A DNA stretch of 64,000 nt from Maribacter thermophilus (GTDB lineage Bacteria > Bacteroidota > Bacteroidia > Flavobacteriales > Flavobacteriaceae), in NCBI RefSeq assembly GCF_001020565.1, contig NZ_LDAS01000001.1:3594769-3658768 (forward strand). Reading direction: 5' to 3'. This document shows, piece by piece, positions 35,933 through 45,563 of the stretch. A program made the translations under genes and the position numbers. Numbering within the stretch: position 1 is the stretch's first letter; each line of letters opens with the position of its first letter. The notes beneath the pieces are model-generated. The model searched no databases and was not told the origin of the DNA. It worked only from the letters and a program-made list of their open reading frames with translations.

Positions 35933-36199
35933 TTATTCTAAATGCATAATAAATCCGCATAGGCCAGCTATAAAACCCAGTAAATAGAGCAACCCCTTTG
36001 TTGATCTAAAAATAGTATGCCCGAAAATTTTATAATTGAACTTTTGAGTACTGTTTGCGGGGTCTATTGCCCAATTTTTATTAAGAAAATTACCGATTGC
36101 GAAAATGAGGAAGATAATGGATAATACTAAATAAGCGTATTTCGGATTTAGCTCAAAAAAAACTTTTACCTGATCGAATATTTCTTCCATGTTGCGCAT
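35933..36199 (-). CDS. Imm17-like small membrane protein
   Basis: 88 aa with two transmembrane helices (about 18-38 and 66-84). PKYAYLVLSIIFLIFAIGNFLNKNWAID and RSTKGLLYLLGFIAG resemble the Imm17 immunity family. These are normally partners of polymorphic toxins, but no toxin gene is beside it, so it may be an orphan or act otherwise. Confidence 0.45.
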   Translation of the reverse strand: MRNMEEIFDQVKVFFELNPKYAYLVLSIIFLIFAIGNFLNKNWAIDPANSTQKFNYKIFGHTIFRSTKGLLYLLGFIAGLCGFIMHLE

Positions 36200-36250
36200 T
36201 TAAAGTATGGGGAATGTGGTTTTTATCATTTAAAGTACCGTTGTAATAAA

Positions 36251-36892
36251 CTAAAGGTGATGTTGTATGTTGATCTTTCTTTTTTTCTCTCGGTATAATC
36301 CTATTATTAACCCTAATGAGCTTATGAATAAGCAAGATAACATCCAAAATACGATATCATACTTATTGATCAATAATCTATAAATAAATGTAAAAAGGAA
36401 TAAAACCAATCCGATGATTTGCCAAAATGGGTCTTTTTCCAATCTAATGTTTTTGTCAAAGGTCGGTGTTAAATTAAATAGGATTTTGATTTCGTTCCAT
36501 TCCCAAAAAATCAACAATAAATTCGCGAATAGCATAAGTCCTGTAACTACGGGTGTATAGGCAAAATAATAGGATAAGGTAATAATGAAGATGTTTAAAA
36601 TAATTGGAAGGTTAATTAAAGCGCCCAGTTTAGAATAGCGCTGTGTCATCAATAAAAAACCGGCTATCAATTGGGCTATTCCAATAAATTTCCAATATAG
36701 ACCGGATTGGTACATGGTCTCGAAAAAATGCCAAGCGCTATTTATAGGATTTAATTCGCCACTTTCAGAGGTAAAGCGGTGTCCTTTAATTTTTATCAGG
36801 CTGGCAAAAACAAAAGTTCCACCAATTAAATATCTCGTATAAATGATAAAAATTTGAGGTATTATTTTTTCTTTAATACTATTCATGGTCAA
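36251..36892 (-). CDS. DoxX-like membrane protein
   Basis: 213 aa with five to six transmembrane helices. YLIGGTFVFASLIKIKGHRFT and KFIGIAQLIAGFLLMTQRYSKLGALINLPIILNIF match DoxX-type proteins. The C-terminal extension with two more helices is less usual. Precedes the Imm17-like gene by about 50 bp. Function unknown. Confidence 0.7.
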   Translation of the reverse strand: MTMNSIKEKIIPQIFIIYTRYLIGGTFVFASLIKIKGHRFTSESGELNPINSAWHFFETMYQSGLYWKFIGIAQLIAGFLLMTQRYSKLGALINLPIILNIFIITLSYYFAYTPVVTGLMLFANLLLIFWEWNEIKILFNLTPTFDKNIRLEKDPFWQIIGLVLFLFTFIYRLLINKYDIVFWMLSCLFISSLGLIIGLYREKKRKINIQHHL

Positions 36893-37027
36893 CGGTGTCT
36901 TTTATTCAGACGAATAGAATTAAAGTTCGTTACCCAAAATTGCCCAAAGCCTGTCAAAGACGGTTCTACGGATTTTTGTTTAGAGGCAGAGCCGATACCA
37001 ATGTTTCGGTAAATCCGTAAAAAATAA

Positions 37028-37468
37028 CTAGTATGTTAAGGTGTTATAACCGTTTGCCTGTAATTGAAGCATACGTACCGAGGCGGTCGGGGTAACGCTA
37101 AGGCCATCAAAAAGGTCTTCTTTCGATACACCCAATTTTTCCATGGCAACACTGCACACGCTAACTTTTACCTTTCCCTTATACTTTTGAAAAAATGTTT
37201 CCAGTTCAGAATTTTTGACCAATTGTGTAACCACCTTGCCCTTGACCACAATTTCATAATCCTCTATGGTAACGCCGTTTTCAATAAGTAGGTCGTACAT
37301 GCCCAATACTCCTTTAAAATGCCTTTCTGTGGTGAGTATAAAGCCATATTTAGGTGTCTTTTGTAAATCTGTAACGACTTGTTGGTCTAATTTCTTTTGA
37401 CTGTGGGCTTCTGTAGCACTGCCCACCAATACCATAATAATAAGTAAGGTTTTAAAAATAGTATTCAT
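37028..37468 (-). CDS. Exported DsrE-like sulfur-relay fold protein
   Basis: 146 aa with signal peptide (ends EAHSQ). YGFILTTERHFKGVLGMYDLLIENGVTIEDYEIVVKG and VSVCSVAMEKLGVSKEDLFDGLSVTPTASVRMLQLQANGY match the DsrE/F-like fold of exported 'DsrE family' proteins, with one conserved Cys (about residue 104). Probably thiol/sulfur related. Alone on its transcript. Confidence 0.75.
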   Translation of the reverse strand: MNTIFKTLLIIMVLVGSATEAHSQKKLDQQVVTDLQKTPKYGFILTTERHFKGVLGMYDLLIENGVTIEDYEIVVKGKVVTQLVKNSELETFFQKYKGKVKVSVCSVAMEKLGVSKEDLFDGLSVTPTASVRMLQLQANGYNTLTY

Positions 37469-37618
37469 ATATTCTATTTTAAATGGATATAGTTTCTTTA
37501 AAAGTACAGAAATTAATCTCCACTTTGGTGGTAATTAATGCTTGTTGAACAAATCTTTTTTCTGTTTTTTAATTTTTGGAAACTGATCCGTAAAATAAAA
37601 GGTCTTGGGGCGTTATTG

Positions 37619-38086
37619 TTAGTCCCATATAGTTGGGCGGTCAATGTTCATTGCTCTTAAGTAGGATAGAAATTGACCGGCATGAACAGATTCGTGATAG
37701 GCGATCCGAAGTAAATATTCTCCCAGTATTTTTTTCTTTCCATTTCCTGGATGAACAATGGTGACCTGGTTTAGGTCCGTATCGCAAAATCGTCGAATGG
37801 TGTCCAAAAAGTTTTTTCTGTAGGGGGCTGCAAATTCAATCTCGTCGATTACACTCGTAAAAGGTCTGTTGTGCCAAGGGGTTTTGTAATTTGTCATATC
37901 CCCTTGGTTGATGATAATGTTCCATCCGTAATCGGCCTCCAAAACATGTCTGATCATTTCTATTGCACTCATGGCATTTTCATCGGGTTTCCAATTATAA
38001 TATCTTTCCGGAAGCCCTTTCCAAAGGGTAATACTTTTTCTTCTTATTTCATTAAAGTTTAAAATTATGAGTTCTGTTTGAGACAT
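37619..38086 (-). CDS. DinB family protein
   Basis: 155 aa. Four-helix DinB fold with MSAIEMIRHVLEADYGWN (first His) and LRIAYHESVHAGQFLSYLRAM (His pair), which build the metal site of DinB/BshC-type thiol transferases. No target inferred. Alone on its strand. Confidence 0.85.
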   Translation of the reverse strand: MSQTELIILNFNEIRRKSITLWKGLPERYYNWKPDENAMSAIEMIRHVLEADYGWNIIINQGDMTNYKTPWHNRPFTSVIDEIEFAAPYRKNFLDTIRRFCDTDLNQVTIVHPGNGKKKILGEYLLRIAYHESVHAGQFLSYLRAMNIDRPTIWD

Positions 38087-38135
38087 TTTCGCATTATTTT
38101 ATAAACAATGTTGAAGACATACGGTTATAGGTGTT

Positions 38136-38975
38136 TTAGCACCCCATAGGTATTTCAAAAGAAATAATTTTTTCGGTCACAATACCGTCATCGTCCGTAA
38201 GGAGTATTTTATAATAAATTCTACTGATGGATACGCCCGAAGGATATTCGCCGACACTGTTTACATTTTTTATATGTTCTGCCCACTGTACGCCACATTC
38301 TTTTTCTGCAGCTTTCTTAAATGCGTTTATGTCCACGTCTATAAACCTTTCGCGGTCTTTTTGAGTGTATGAGTCAGAAACAAAAGTGTTTTCTTGCATG
38401 TTGTAATCCAATTTATTCCACTCCGAATAATAATGTTTCCATTCGGTCATGTCGCAATGTGGTCCTTCGTTCATTATGGTGATACTATTTTCATGTCTTT
38501 GAAAAACTTCTATCTTTCTGTATTTGGATTGATTTATTTTTACTTTTTTTCCTTCTACGGTTTCGCCGATTTCCAAATAGACCTTAGCAGTATGGTCATG
38601 TATTTTTTCTAGATTACCATTTTTGTCCCATGCGTCCAGTTCCATTTGAAGGGAAAAATCTTTAAACTTTATCTCGATTATGTTACTCGGTTCATTTGGC
38701 ATTAAGTGTCGGCTATGGGTACTAACTGTGGGCCTTTCTTCAATTTCTTGGATTCTGGCCCCTTTTTCATTAATGTTTTCTGAACCTTTTTTAAGCTGAA
38801 GTTCTATATCGGTTTCTTGGGCAACCAGGGTACTACTGCCATATGTTGGCCTGTTGATGTTGTTGTCGGTAATTTCTCTATAGGTAAAGTCATTTTCGGC
38901 ATTAACATATTTAAACTGTTGTACGAATAAAGATTTGGTTAAAAAGAATAGTAGTATTGTAATTGTGGTTTTCAT
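38136..38975 (-). CDS. Exported protein of unknown function
   Basis: 279 aa with a hydrophobic N-terminus (signal peptide to about residue 18). Acidic, lysine-rich and without recognised motif. A pair of cysteines (Cys near 180 and 237) and a C-terminal Cys are noted. I do not recognise it. It sits among small accessory genes on the same strand. Confidence 0.55.
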   Translation of the reverse strand: MKTTITILLFFLTKSLFVQQFKYVNAENDFTYREITDNNINRPTYGSSTLVAQETDIELQLKKGSENINEKGARIQEIEERPTVSTHSRHLMPNEPSNIIEIKFKDFSLQMELDAWDKNGNLEKIHDHTAKVYLEIGETVEGKKVKINQSKYRKIEVFQRHENSITIMNEGPHCDMTEWKHYYSEWNKLDYNMQENTFVSDSYTQKDRERFIDVDINAFKKAAEKECGVQWAEHIKNVNSVGEYPSGVSISRIYYKILLTDDDGIVTEKIISFEIPMGC

Positions 38976-39295
38976 AAGTATGGGTCTAAATAATGCTGTA
39001 TGAGATTTTTTACCCGTAAAAAATGTAGATCAAAACATTGGGCACAAGGTCGACTTTTATATTCTCATCAGTTTTCTTAAAGATTATTTAAATGGTTTAA
39101 ATAGCGGTACTATAGGTGCTGCCAATATACAAAAGAAGTCCTTATGAGGTTAATTTTACAATAAATTGTTTGGTGTTTTGGTTTAAAGGACGACTTATAT
39201 ATACCATAGTGTATTTGGTAGATGCCCAGGGCAAAATTCTTTAATTGAGGTAAGATTTCTTTTTTGTTTTATTAGGTTATGATATTCGGTGGTAG

Positions 39296-40216
39296 CTATT
39301 TATATTTCCAGTTAGTTAAAATATCGCCCATTTCTTTTCCGACTTCTTCCGTTAATCGACTTGTTAGTTCAATGTCGGAAAGTTTATGGGTTTTGTCTAG
39401 ATCTGTTCGAATTAGAAAGTGTAGTAGTTTCAATAAAACAGTATCGTTTTTAGAGTCAATTATTGATTTAGCAGTTTTGTAGAATTGCATTTGAAACCAT
39501 TCGTAGTTTTGGGGAGTCAACTTTTGAACATATTTTTCTTCGAAGTCTTTTAGGGTTTTAAATTCGGCCATTTGGTCTCCAGATGCTATCATAAACTCAG
39601 GGTAAGTATCCATTAAATCGTAACAAGTATTGCAGTTGTTCTTAATGAAAGCATACATGCTCATTGTGGCAAATAATTCTTGTAACCATTTTCTTTGGGG
39701 CTTGGTACCTTCTTTAAAATGATATAGGTGTGCAAGCTCATGAATTGATAGTGTTTCTCGATAAAATAGGTCTAGATCTATGTTGTTTCCATAAACAGAC
39801 TTTAGCTTGCCCAAATGCTGTTCGGGCAATTTTTTTAGCATTTTTTCTACTTCCATAGAAACAATGGATTTGTCTAACCCTAGAATAACATTCCCGCTTC
39901 CGGCTTGTGGTAAACCAGGGGGTGGAAAATAAGCGTATGTATTCCATTTTTTATTTTCTATGAACAAAACGGCAAATTTTAAATTGGTTTGAAAAGTTTT
40001 ATCAAAATAAAGTTTTGCATTGTTCATGTTTTTAAGTGTCTCGGTCGTGTTGTTCGTAGTGTCATTTGAAACCAAGACTTTAAACGGATAGTCCGTATTC
40101 AACTCTATTAAACCACTATGTTTAGAATTGTCGATCCATGATTCTTGTGCCTTTATTCCTATTGTCGAGAAAAACAAAAGAACAAGTATCGGATTCATTA
40201 AAGTTGGCTTTTTCAT
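39296..40216 (-). CDS. Exported putative zinc metallopeptidase (HEXXH)
   Basis: 306 aa with signal peptide (ends IKAQ). HELAH at 159-163 followed by LQELFA with Glu180, 17 residues after the second His, is a gluzincin-like arrangement as in M1-type peptidases. The rest resembles secreted proteins of unknown function in Bacteroidetes. A periplasmic protease role is inferred from the motif only. Confidence 0.6.
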   Translation of the reverse strand: MKKPTLMNPILVLLFFSTIGIKAQESWIDNSKHSGLIELNTDYPFKVLVSNDTTNNTTETLKNMNNAKLYFDKTFQTNLKFAVLFIENKKWNTYAYFPPPGLPQAGSGNVILGLDKSIVSMEVEKMLKKLPEQHLGKLKSVYGNNIDLDLFYRETLSIHELAHLYHFKEGTKPQRKWLQELFATMSMYAFIKNNCNTCYDLMDTYPEFMIASGDQMAEFKTLKDFEEKYVQKLTPQNYEWFQMQFYKTAKSIIDSKNDTVLLKLLHFLIRTDLDKTHKLSDIELTSRLTEEVGKEMGDILTNWKYK

Positions 40217-40467
40217 AATGTTACCTTGTGTGTTGTTAATAGTTTGTAAATCAGTAGTTAAAGTTACTTATTTTTGTTTAAAAAAGCTCTGGTGTTGTAC
40301 TATGGGTGTAGTGTTCTTAATTTTTGGTCGGCATATTAGAAATTGCCCTGCATTCACCTTTGCAACGATTTTTCTTATATATACAGTGCAGACTCAATGT
40401 TGGTAGAGGTAGATGTTTATGGGGCTTTAGCCTAGTTCAAAACTTTTAGGTATAAGACCAAAGTTAT

Positions 40468-41043
40468 TTAATCGTTTAAACCTTTTGCGTTCCATATTTT
40501 GGGGATAGACCTTTCAATTCTAGATTTACGGGTTTTGGATTGTTTGGCTTGTGAGAAATAAAGCAAATACCCTCTTTGTCGCCCGGGGGTTAAATTGTAA
40601 AATGCAGATTTAAAACCTTGGATGTTCTCAAATGCCTGTATGAGCTCTTCGGGTATGTTGTATGCTGACGTCTTTTTCTTTTTTACCTCCAGTCCTGCAT
40701 TTTCTACTTCAATAGCTTCAAAAATATAAGCTTTGATGACGGTTTTACGATTTATGATTTCTTGGGTATCGGTAAAGCGCATCTGTCGGGCCGACTGCAC
40801 ATTTTCGGTTTGTCGTACCAAAATATGTGCAGTATCTTTCAGCAAAGCACCTTTAATAAAGAGTAGAGCGCAATACTCTTTAAAACCATGGATAAGAACA
40901 ATGTTTTTGCCTTTATGGGTATAGCAGGGGTGCATCCATTTAAAATCTTCCTTCAGGTTACAATCCAGGCAAATTTCCCGTAGCAGAATGGTCTCTTCTT
41001 TCCAGTTTTTTATCTTTTCGATGTATTGGTCTACTTTTTCCAT
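40468..41043 (-). CDS. YdeI/OmpD-associated family protein
   Basis: 191 aa. FKWMHPCYTHKGKNIVLIHGFKEYCALLFIKGALLKD is the DUF1801-like core of YdeI proteins, and the C-terminus ends AFYNLTPGRQRGYLLYFSQAKQSKTRKSRIERSIP, the family's second domain. E. coli and Bacillus relatives affect resistance to cationic peptides and bacteriocins. Single gene. Confidence 0.88.
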   Translation of the reverse strand: MEKVDQYIEKIKNWKEETILLREICLDCNLKEDFKWMHPCYTHKGKNIVLIHGFKEYCALLFIKGALLKDTAHILVRQTENVQSARQMRFTDTQEIINRKTVIKAYIFEAIEVENAGLEVKKKKTSAYNIPEELIQAFENIQGFKSAFYNLTPGRQRGYLLYFSQAKQSKTRKSRIERSIPKIWNAKGLND

Positions 41044-41138
41044 TATAAAATATTCGAAAGAATGTAGTGGGGTAATTGCTTGCGTGCCAGATGTATTCGC
41101 TTCCGTTTAAAACGGAAATATACAACCTCTGTTTCTAT

Positions 41139-41537
41139 TTAAGAAAACGCCTCAAAACAATCATAGTTCCTTTGTCTGTATATTTTACCATCCTCAAATT
41201 CGAAAATTTGAGCAAAATAGGCTTTCATATTTCCGCCCGCTTCAATATTTCCAATAGGTATGGCAAGTGTACCATGCCATACACACTCTAATACCACCGT
41301 ATTATCTATCGATAGTAGGTTTTTTATTTCGTACGTTTCTTTAGTCAGTACTTTTGAGCCCTTTTCGGCCGCTTCTTTTAATTCTTGTAGTGTACGATTG
41401 GTAAGCTGTTTTGTCAAAGTATTCGGAAACTCGGTTTGTTCCGCATTTGGGTGGTAAAAATTATCGAGCTCATCAGAAGATGTTCTACTTTCTAACATTC
41501 TTAGGTATTGTACTACGGTATTCTCGTTGGCAGTCAT
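41139..41537 (-). CDS. NTF2-like (SnoaL-type) protein
   Basis: 132 aa. ENTVVQYLRMLESRTSSDELDNFYHPNAEQTEFPN and FEFEDGKIYRQRNYDCFEAF are the start and end of the SnoaL/NTF2-like cone fold. No active-site assignment is possible. Cytoplasmic, single gene. Confidence 0.82.
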   Translation of the reverse strand: MTANENTVVQYLRMLESRTSSDELDNFYHPNAEQTEFPNTLTKQLTNRTLQELKEAAEKGSKVLTKETYEIKNLLSIDNTVVLECVWHGTLAIPIGNIEAGGNMKAYFAQIFEFEDGKIYRQRNYDCFEAFS

Positions 41538-42257
41538 TTTTTATTGATTGTGTTTTAATGGTTATACTTTATTATTTGTTTCCCGATGATGTGTGATTTA
41601 TCATTCCAATAGCATAAATATAGACCCATGCCGAGTAATGTAAATCTGCGAATTGTTTTAAACGATGTTCGTGTACTCCTATTGGTTTTTAAAATTCATT
41701 GTTTTTGTATTGATCGCATAAGTTTCCACTAATTAAAAAATGGCGCCAGTATTAATACACGGACTTTGAGCCATGTAGGGTTGCCTTTTATATGTAAGCA
41801 TGGCACAGGTTAACAATACAGAAAACCGAAGAGAGCCATACATATGTATTGGACTGACTAACGCATTTGTTGGGGGCACTACCGTAGTTTTTCCATAAGC
41901 TTACCGTTGGCCGTTTATTTGTTTGCAACACAAGTCTTCTACTATGTAGCACAAAAAACAAGTGTATCTACCAACATAAATTTAATTAATTTAGAAAATA
42001 GATGGAGGTTCTCCGTTCGCTAAATAGAGCTTTTTGATTTTGTTACTAATGTTTGAATTTGAAGCCTTGAAGAACAGAATTCATCATAGAGTTGTTAACG
42101 TTAGGTTCTACGGGTTCTGTTTAATATGGAAGTCACCCGTAATGGGGTACTGCAATGTATGTTTTTGCTATCTGTACATAATGTTTGGCCTTCTCACTTG
42201 GTCTATTAGGGCACGTATGTTTAAATAGGGTTTAATTTTTGTTGTAGACCATTGTTG
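41538..42257. other. 720-bp intergenic stretch, nothing recognised
   Basis: AT-rich with no convincing reading frame. A plus-strand frame of 64 codons at 42034-42228 is not protein-like. No repeat or hairpin stands out. Confidence 0.5.
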
Positions 42258-42650
42258 TTATATGGTTGTTAAAGTATTTATAGGCTTCCATTTATTATTT
42301 TCCAATTTATACCATACCGTAATCCAAGATTCCGAAAGCATTTTCCAGCTGGCTTCGATTACATGGGATCCTATATGGTTATTTGCATTTTCAGGAAAGT
42401 GTTCTCTTATCAAATCATCTGAAAAAATTGATCGTAATGTTTCGTTCGAGATTTCTATTTTTCTTGTTTCGTAGGGCTTGCCAAATTTCTTGATAGCTTT
42501 ACTATATGCCAATGTTTTCAACTTCTTAGAATCTTTAACTAATCGCTTATGCTCCTTAGAGCTATCATTTGTTTCTTTAGCACCGGCACTATTTTGGGCT
42601 TTGCAATGAAAGGTTAGGATCAATAGTATTGTACTTAGTACTATTTTCAT
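42258..42650 (-). CDS. Small exported protein of unknown function
   Basis: 130 aa, signal peptide ending FHCKAQ. Middle section is charged (KEHKRLVKDSKKL), the end has two Trp motifs (EASWKMLSESWITVWYKLENNKWKP). No family recognised. Single gene. Confidence 0.5.
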   Translation of the reverse strand: MKIVLSTILLILTFHCKAQNSAGAKETNDSSKEHKRLVKDSKKLKTLAYSKAIKKFGKPYETRKIEISNETLRSIFSDDLIREHFPENANNHIGSHVIEASWKMLSESWITVWYKLENNKWKPINTLTTI

Positions 42651-42883
42651 AGGTTGTGTTTAATATAACGCCTTGCTATAAGCGCAATGTTCCATGTTTT
42701 AATAAAGTGAATTTATTGAGAAATAATTTGAATGCCAACAAGGATCTTATCTAATTGTTCATAGGTGCTTTTAAAGGCAATTTCACCCCTAAGGTATATA
42801 CTGGTTGTGTGCGCTTAAGGTTGGGTTGCCATGATATTTGACCTAAGCATTTGTTGTAAGGGTGTACAAAGGTGCAAGATGCG

Positions 42884-43333
42884 TTATTCTTCGGGTTTTG
42901 TGTAGGTGACGATATCAATTCCTACCCCATTGGGGTCTTTGATTGCAAAATGCCTGTCTCCCCATGGTTCGTCGCGTATATCAATTTCTATATGTACCCC
43001 TTGGGCTTTTAACCGTTTGTACACGTTATCTACATTTTCAACTTCAATAGTCAAATAAACGCCCTTTCCATTGAACGGCGATTTAAAAATAGGTTTTTGG
43101 CTAGGGTGGTTCGGCTGTAAAAAGCTGATTTCTGCCAATTGCCCCGGGGTGTGCAACAATACATAAAATTCATTTTCAAAACTTACTCCAAAGCCTAAAA
43201 CTTCGGTGTAGAATTTCTTGGTTTCCTGTAATTTGTGGGTAATTATTCCTGCGTTAAGTTTCATTTCGTGTGTTGTTTGTGCATTTGAAATTTGGAAGGT
43301 CAAAACAAATGCGGTTACTACTAATGATTTCAT
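42884..43333 (-). CDS. VOC (glyoxalase/bleomycin resistance) family protein
   Basis: 149 aa from ATG 43333 with a signal-like N-terminus (MKSLVVTAFVLTFQISNAQ). An upstream in-frame start at 43399 would break this. GIITHKLQETKKFYTEVLGFGVSFENEFYVLL and VYKRLKAQGVHIEIDIRDEPWGDRHFAIKDPNGVGIDIVTY show the two VOC beta-alpha-beta-beta-beta modules. A periplasmic VOC protein is unusual; a start at the internal MKLNAG would give the normal cytosolic form. The AraC gene lies directly upstream on the same strand, about 70 bp away. Confidence 0.83.
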   Translation of the reverse strand: MKSLVVTAFVLTFQISNAQTTHEMKLNAGIITHKLQETKKFYTEVLGFGVSFENEFYVLLHTPGQLAEISFLQPNHPSQKPIFKSPFNGKGVYLTIEVENVDNVYKRLKAQGVHIEIDIRDEPWGDRHFAIKDPNGVGIDIVTYTKPEE

Positions 43334-43401
43334 TGTCAATGTTTTTGATGCCTCAAATTTAGGTCGGTAAGTAACTTGGGCATTGTAAAAATCGGACAAA
43401 C

Positions 43402-44226
43402 TTAGCAGAAGGCTTCTGAGGGTGTTACCCCATAAAATGTTTTAAAATTTTTGATAAAATGGGCTTGATCAAAAAAACCAACATCAAAATAGAGCTTGTT
43501 TTCTTTTAGACTTTGTTTTGAAGGTTTGGTATTTAGAATATGCTGAAAGCGCACGACGTTACTGAACGATTTTGCGGTTGTGCCGATATAATAGTTGAAA
43601 ATTCTTCGGAGCTGTCTCGGACTTAATCCTGTGTTAAGGTCTTTTTCGGTATCTAAATGGCCGTTCTTTTGAAAAATAAGGTTTAAGGCATCTAAAAATC
43701 GTTGGTCGTAACGAATTGTTCTGGTTTTTAAAATTTCAACTATTTGTTGGTTCAGTACTTGCGCTATACTTTCAAAGGAATCGGAAGATGAAATCCGTGT
43801 ATTGATCAAATTGGAAAAGCCGGGGGTGACTTTGTTTAGTTCTTCGGATTTATTGCTCAAGGTTTTGGCATTGATTCCAAATAAATGAGGAAATGCCGTG
43901 GGTAAAAAGCGAATGCCGATATAATCAAAATCTTTTCCGATCGGAAATTGAACATATTTTTGGCAAAATCCCATTACAAAATTATCGTTGGGGTGCTTGT
44001 GGTCAAAAAATATATCGATACAACCGTCAGATACCACTCTATAGCAATAATCTTGGTTTAAGGTATAACGGGTTTTAAGTTGCCAAAAACAGTAAACGAA
44101 GTTTTCAATGACCTTATTCGGTCTTATTTCTTGATAGAATATATCGTTACCGTTCGCCGAAACTGTTGGTTGGATCGGTTTGTAATATTGCTTTATGAAT
44201 TTTAGTTCATTCACTGTTTTTTGCAT
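43402..44226 (-). CDS. AraC family transcriptional regulator (DUF6597-type N-terminus)
   Basis: 274 aa from ATG 44226. N-terminal sensing domain (KVIENFVYCFWQLKTRY, GYCQK-like region) and C-terminal helix-turn-helix with GLSPRQLRRIFNYYIGTTAKSFSNVVRFQHIL and YFDVGFFDQAHFIKNFKTFYGVTPSEAF. It probably controls the VOC gene that follows it. Confidence 0.87.
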   Translation of the reverse strand: MQKTVNELKFIKQYYKPIQPTVSANGNDIFYQEIRPNKVIENFVYCFWQLKTRYTLNQDYCYRVVSDGCIDIFFDHKHPNDNFVMGFCQKYVQFPIGKDFDYIGIRFLPTAFPHLFGINAKTLSNKSEELNKVTPGFSNLINTRISSSDSFESIAQVLNQQIVEILKTRTIRYDQRFLDALNLIFQKNGHLDTEKDLNTGLSPRQLRRIFNYYIGTTAKSFSNVVRFQHILNTKPSKQSLKENKLYFDVGFFDQAHFIKNFKTFYGVTPSEAFC

Positions 44227-44408
44227 TATACCCGTTTTTAACCGGGTGTTCTCTTGAAAAAACAAATTCTTTTTGCAACGCTGATATCGAACGTTTTCAT
44301 TTATCTGTCCACGTCTTTATTTACAATTGTTACCTAAGGTAACACCTATTTTTAATAGAACCTGAATTATGCGGTACGGAAAATTACCGTTCTTGATAAA
44401 GCTATGTT

Positions 44409-45200
44409 TTAGTTGATTTTTATACTGGAATTCATGTTTCTGAGAATACTTACCACACTTTTAACCGCTAAGAAACTGGTCTTAGGGTTGGTGGGGCTCG
44501 GTTTGTTCTCGGTACGTGTATATATTTTTCCAAAACCACCTTCACAGGTTATCTCGTGCATATTGCTGCTAGTGTTGGGGTCGGCAACGATTTTAATTGT
44601 TAGGTCTTCGCATTTAGATGCAAAATAGATACTTGCGGCAACATTTATATTCTTAGGAAATTGGCTTATTGCCTCGTCTACACGGCCTTCCCAAATAGTT
44701 TGGACCGTGTTAATTGATGATAGGTCGATCTCCGATTGGTCAAAAAACGGTGCCCCTTCTAAACTTTTGGGGTGTTTGGTAGTTTTTAGATTGATGGAGG
44801 TAATTTCATCGTTCACGGCCTTTATGGCATCTAGCCCCGCAATGGCGCCTACCGGGATAACGATCTCACAGTTTTTTAATCTTTTTATAACCTCTTTGTT
44901 TTGGTAGAGTCCGCCGGTACTGATAACGATAAGTTTCAGACCAATACGGTCTATTTCCTCAAATTTCAATAACTGTGATACCACTTCTTTGTTTGCGCAC
45001 TCAATAATAATATCAACATCATTGATCAGCTCTGAAGTAATTTCTTTTCTGAATTTTATGGACTTATATTTAAGACCAATTTTTTCGGCATCAATTTCTT
45101 TTCTAGCTACTACATATCTTAATTCAAAACCGGGGTCGTTAACTATCCATTCTGCAAGATATTTTCCAATATTTCCAAAGCCTATTATCGCTACTCTCAC
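44409..45200 (-). CDS. nadX: L-aspartate dehydrogenase (NadX-like)
   Basis: 263 aa. Rossmann start MRVAIIGFGNIGKYLAEWI, then VISTGGLYQN and VIPVGAIAGLDAIKAVND, which match aspartate dehydrogenase (VPSGAIGGLDAL-type). C-terminal GFGKIYTRTENKPSPTNPKTSFLAVKSVVSILR holds the catalytic region. Oxidises aspartate to iminoaspartate for NAD or aspartate metabolism; no nadA/nadC is adjacent. A long palindrome upstream (45223-45261) is probably its operator. Confidence 0.85.
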   Translation of the reverse strand: MRVAIIGFGNIGKYLAEWIVNDPGFELRYVVARKEIDAEKIGLKYKSIKFRKEITSELINDVDIIIECANKEVVSQLLKFEEIDRIGLKLIVISTGGLYQNKEVIKRLKNCEIVIPVGAIAGLDAIKAVNDEITSINLKTTKHPKSLEGAPFFDQSEIDLSSINTVQTIWEGRVDEAISQFPKNINVAASIYFASKCEDLTIKIVADPNTSSNMHEITCEGGFGKIYTRTENKPSPTNPKTSFLAVKSVVSILRNMNSSIKIN

Positions 45201-45222
45201 GGGGTCGTTTTTGTTTTTTTTA

Positions 45223-45261
45223 GTTAAAAATTTTATCTAAAATTAGGATAAAAATTTTAAC
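45223..45261. promoter_or_regulatory. Inverted repeat upstream of nadX
   Basis: Arms GTTAAAAATTTTATC and GATAAAAATTTTAAC (14 of 15 pairs) with a 9-nt spacer, 22 bp before the start codon. Probably an operator. Confidence 0.5.
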
Positions 45262-45563
45262 TGAACGTATGGCCGATTAAAGGTTTGAAAATGAGATAAC
45301 AGCAGCGCTGCCGTTTTATGCATTGTAGTATTTGGGGCGTTTATGGTCATGTAATTTCTTCTGTATGCCCATTGGCGAATTTTAAATGGTTCAAGGTTGC
45401 GTTTCTGGTTTTATAAAGGCTCATAAAAGGGTAGGGCGGCATGTTGACAGGATTGTAGTGCTCATAGGTAATTGGGGGCGTGCCCGCGGGCCCAAGATAT
45501 TTTTTTCGGGTATAAATTACGAGGTGAAACTGCCATTGGTTGTTGCGGGAGACCGTGTTTTGT

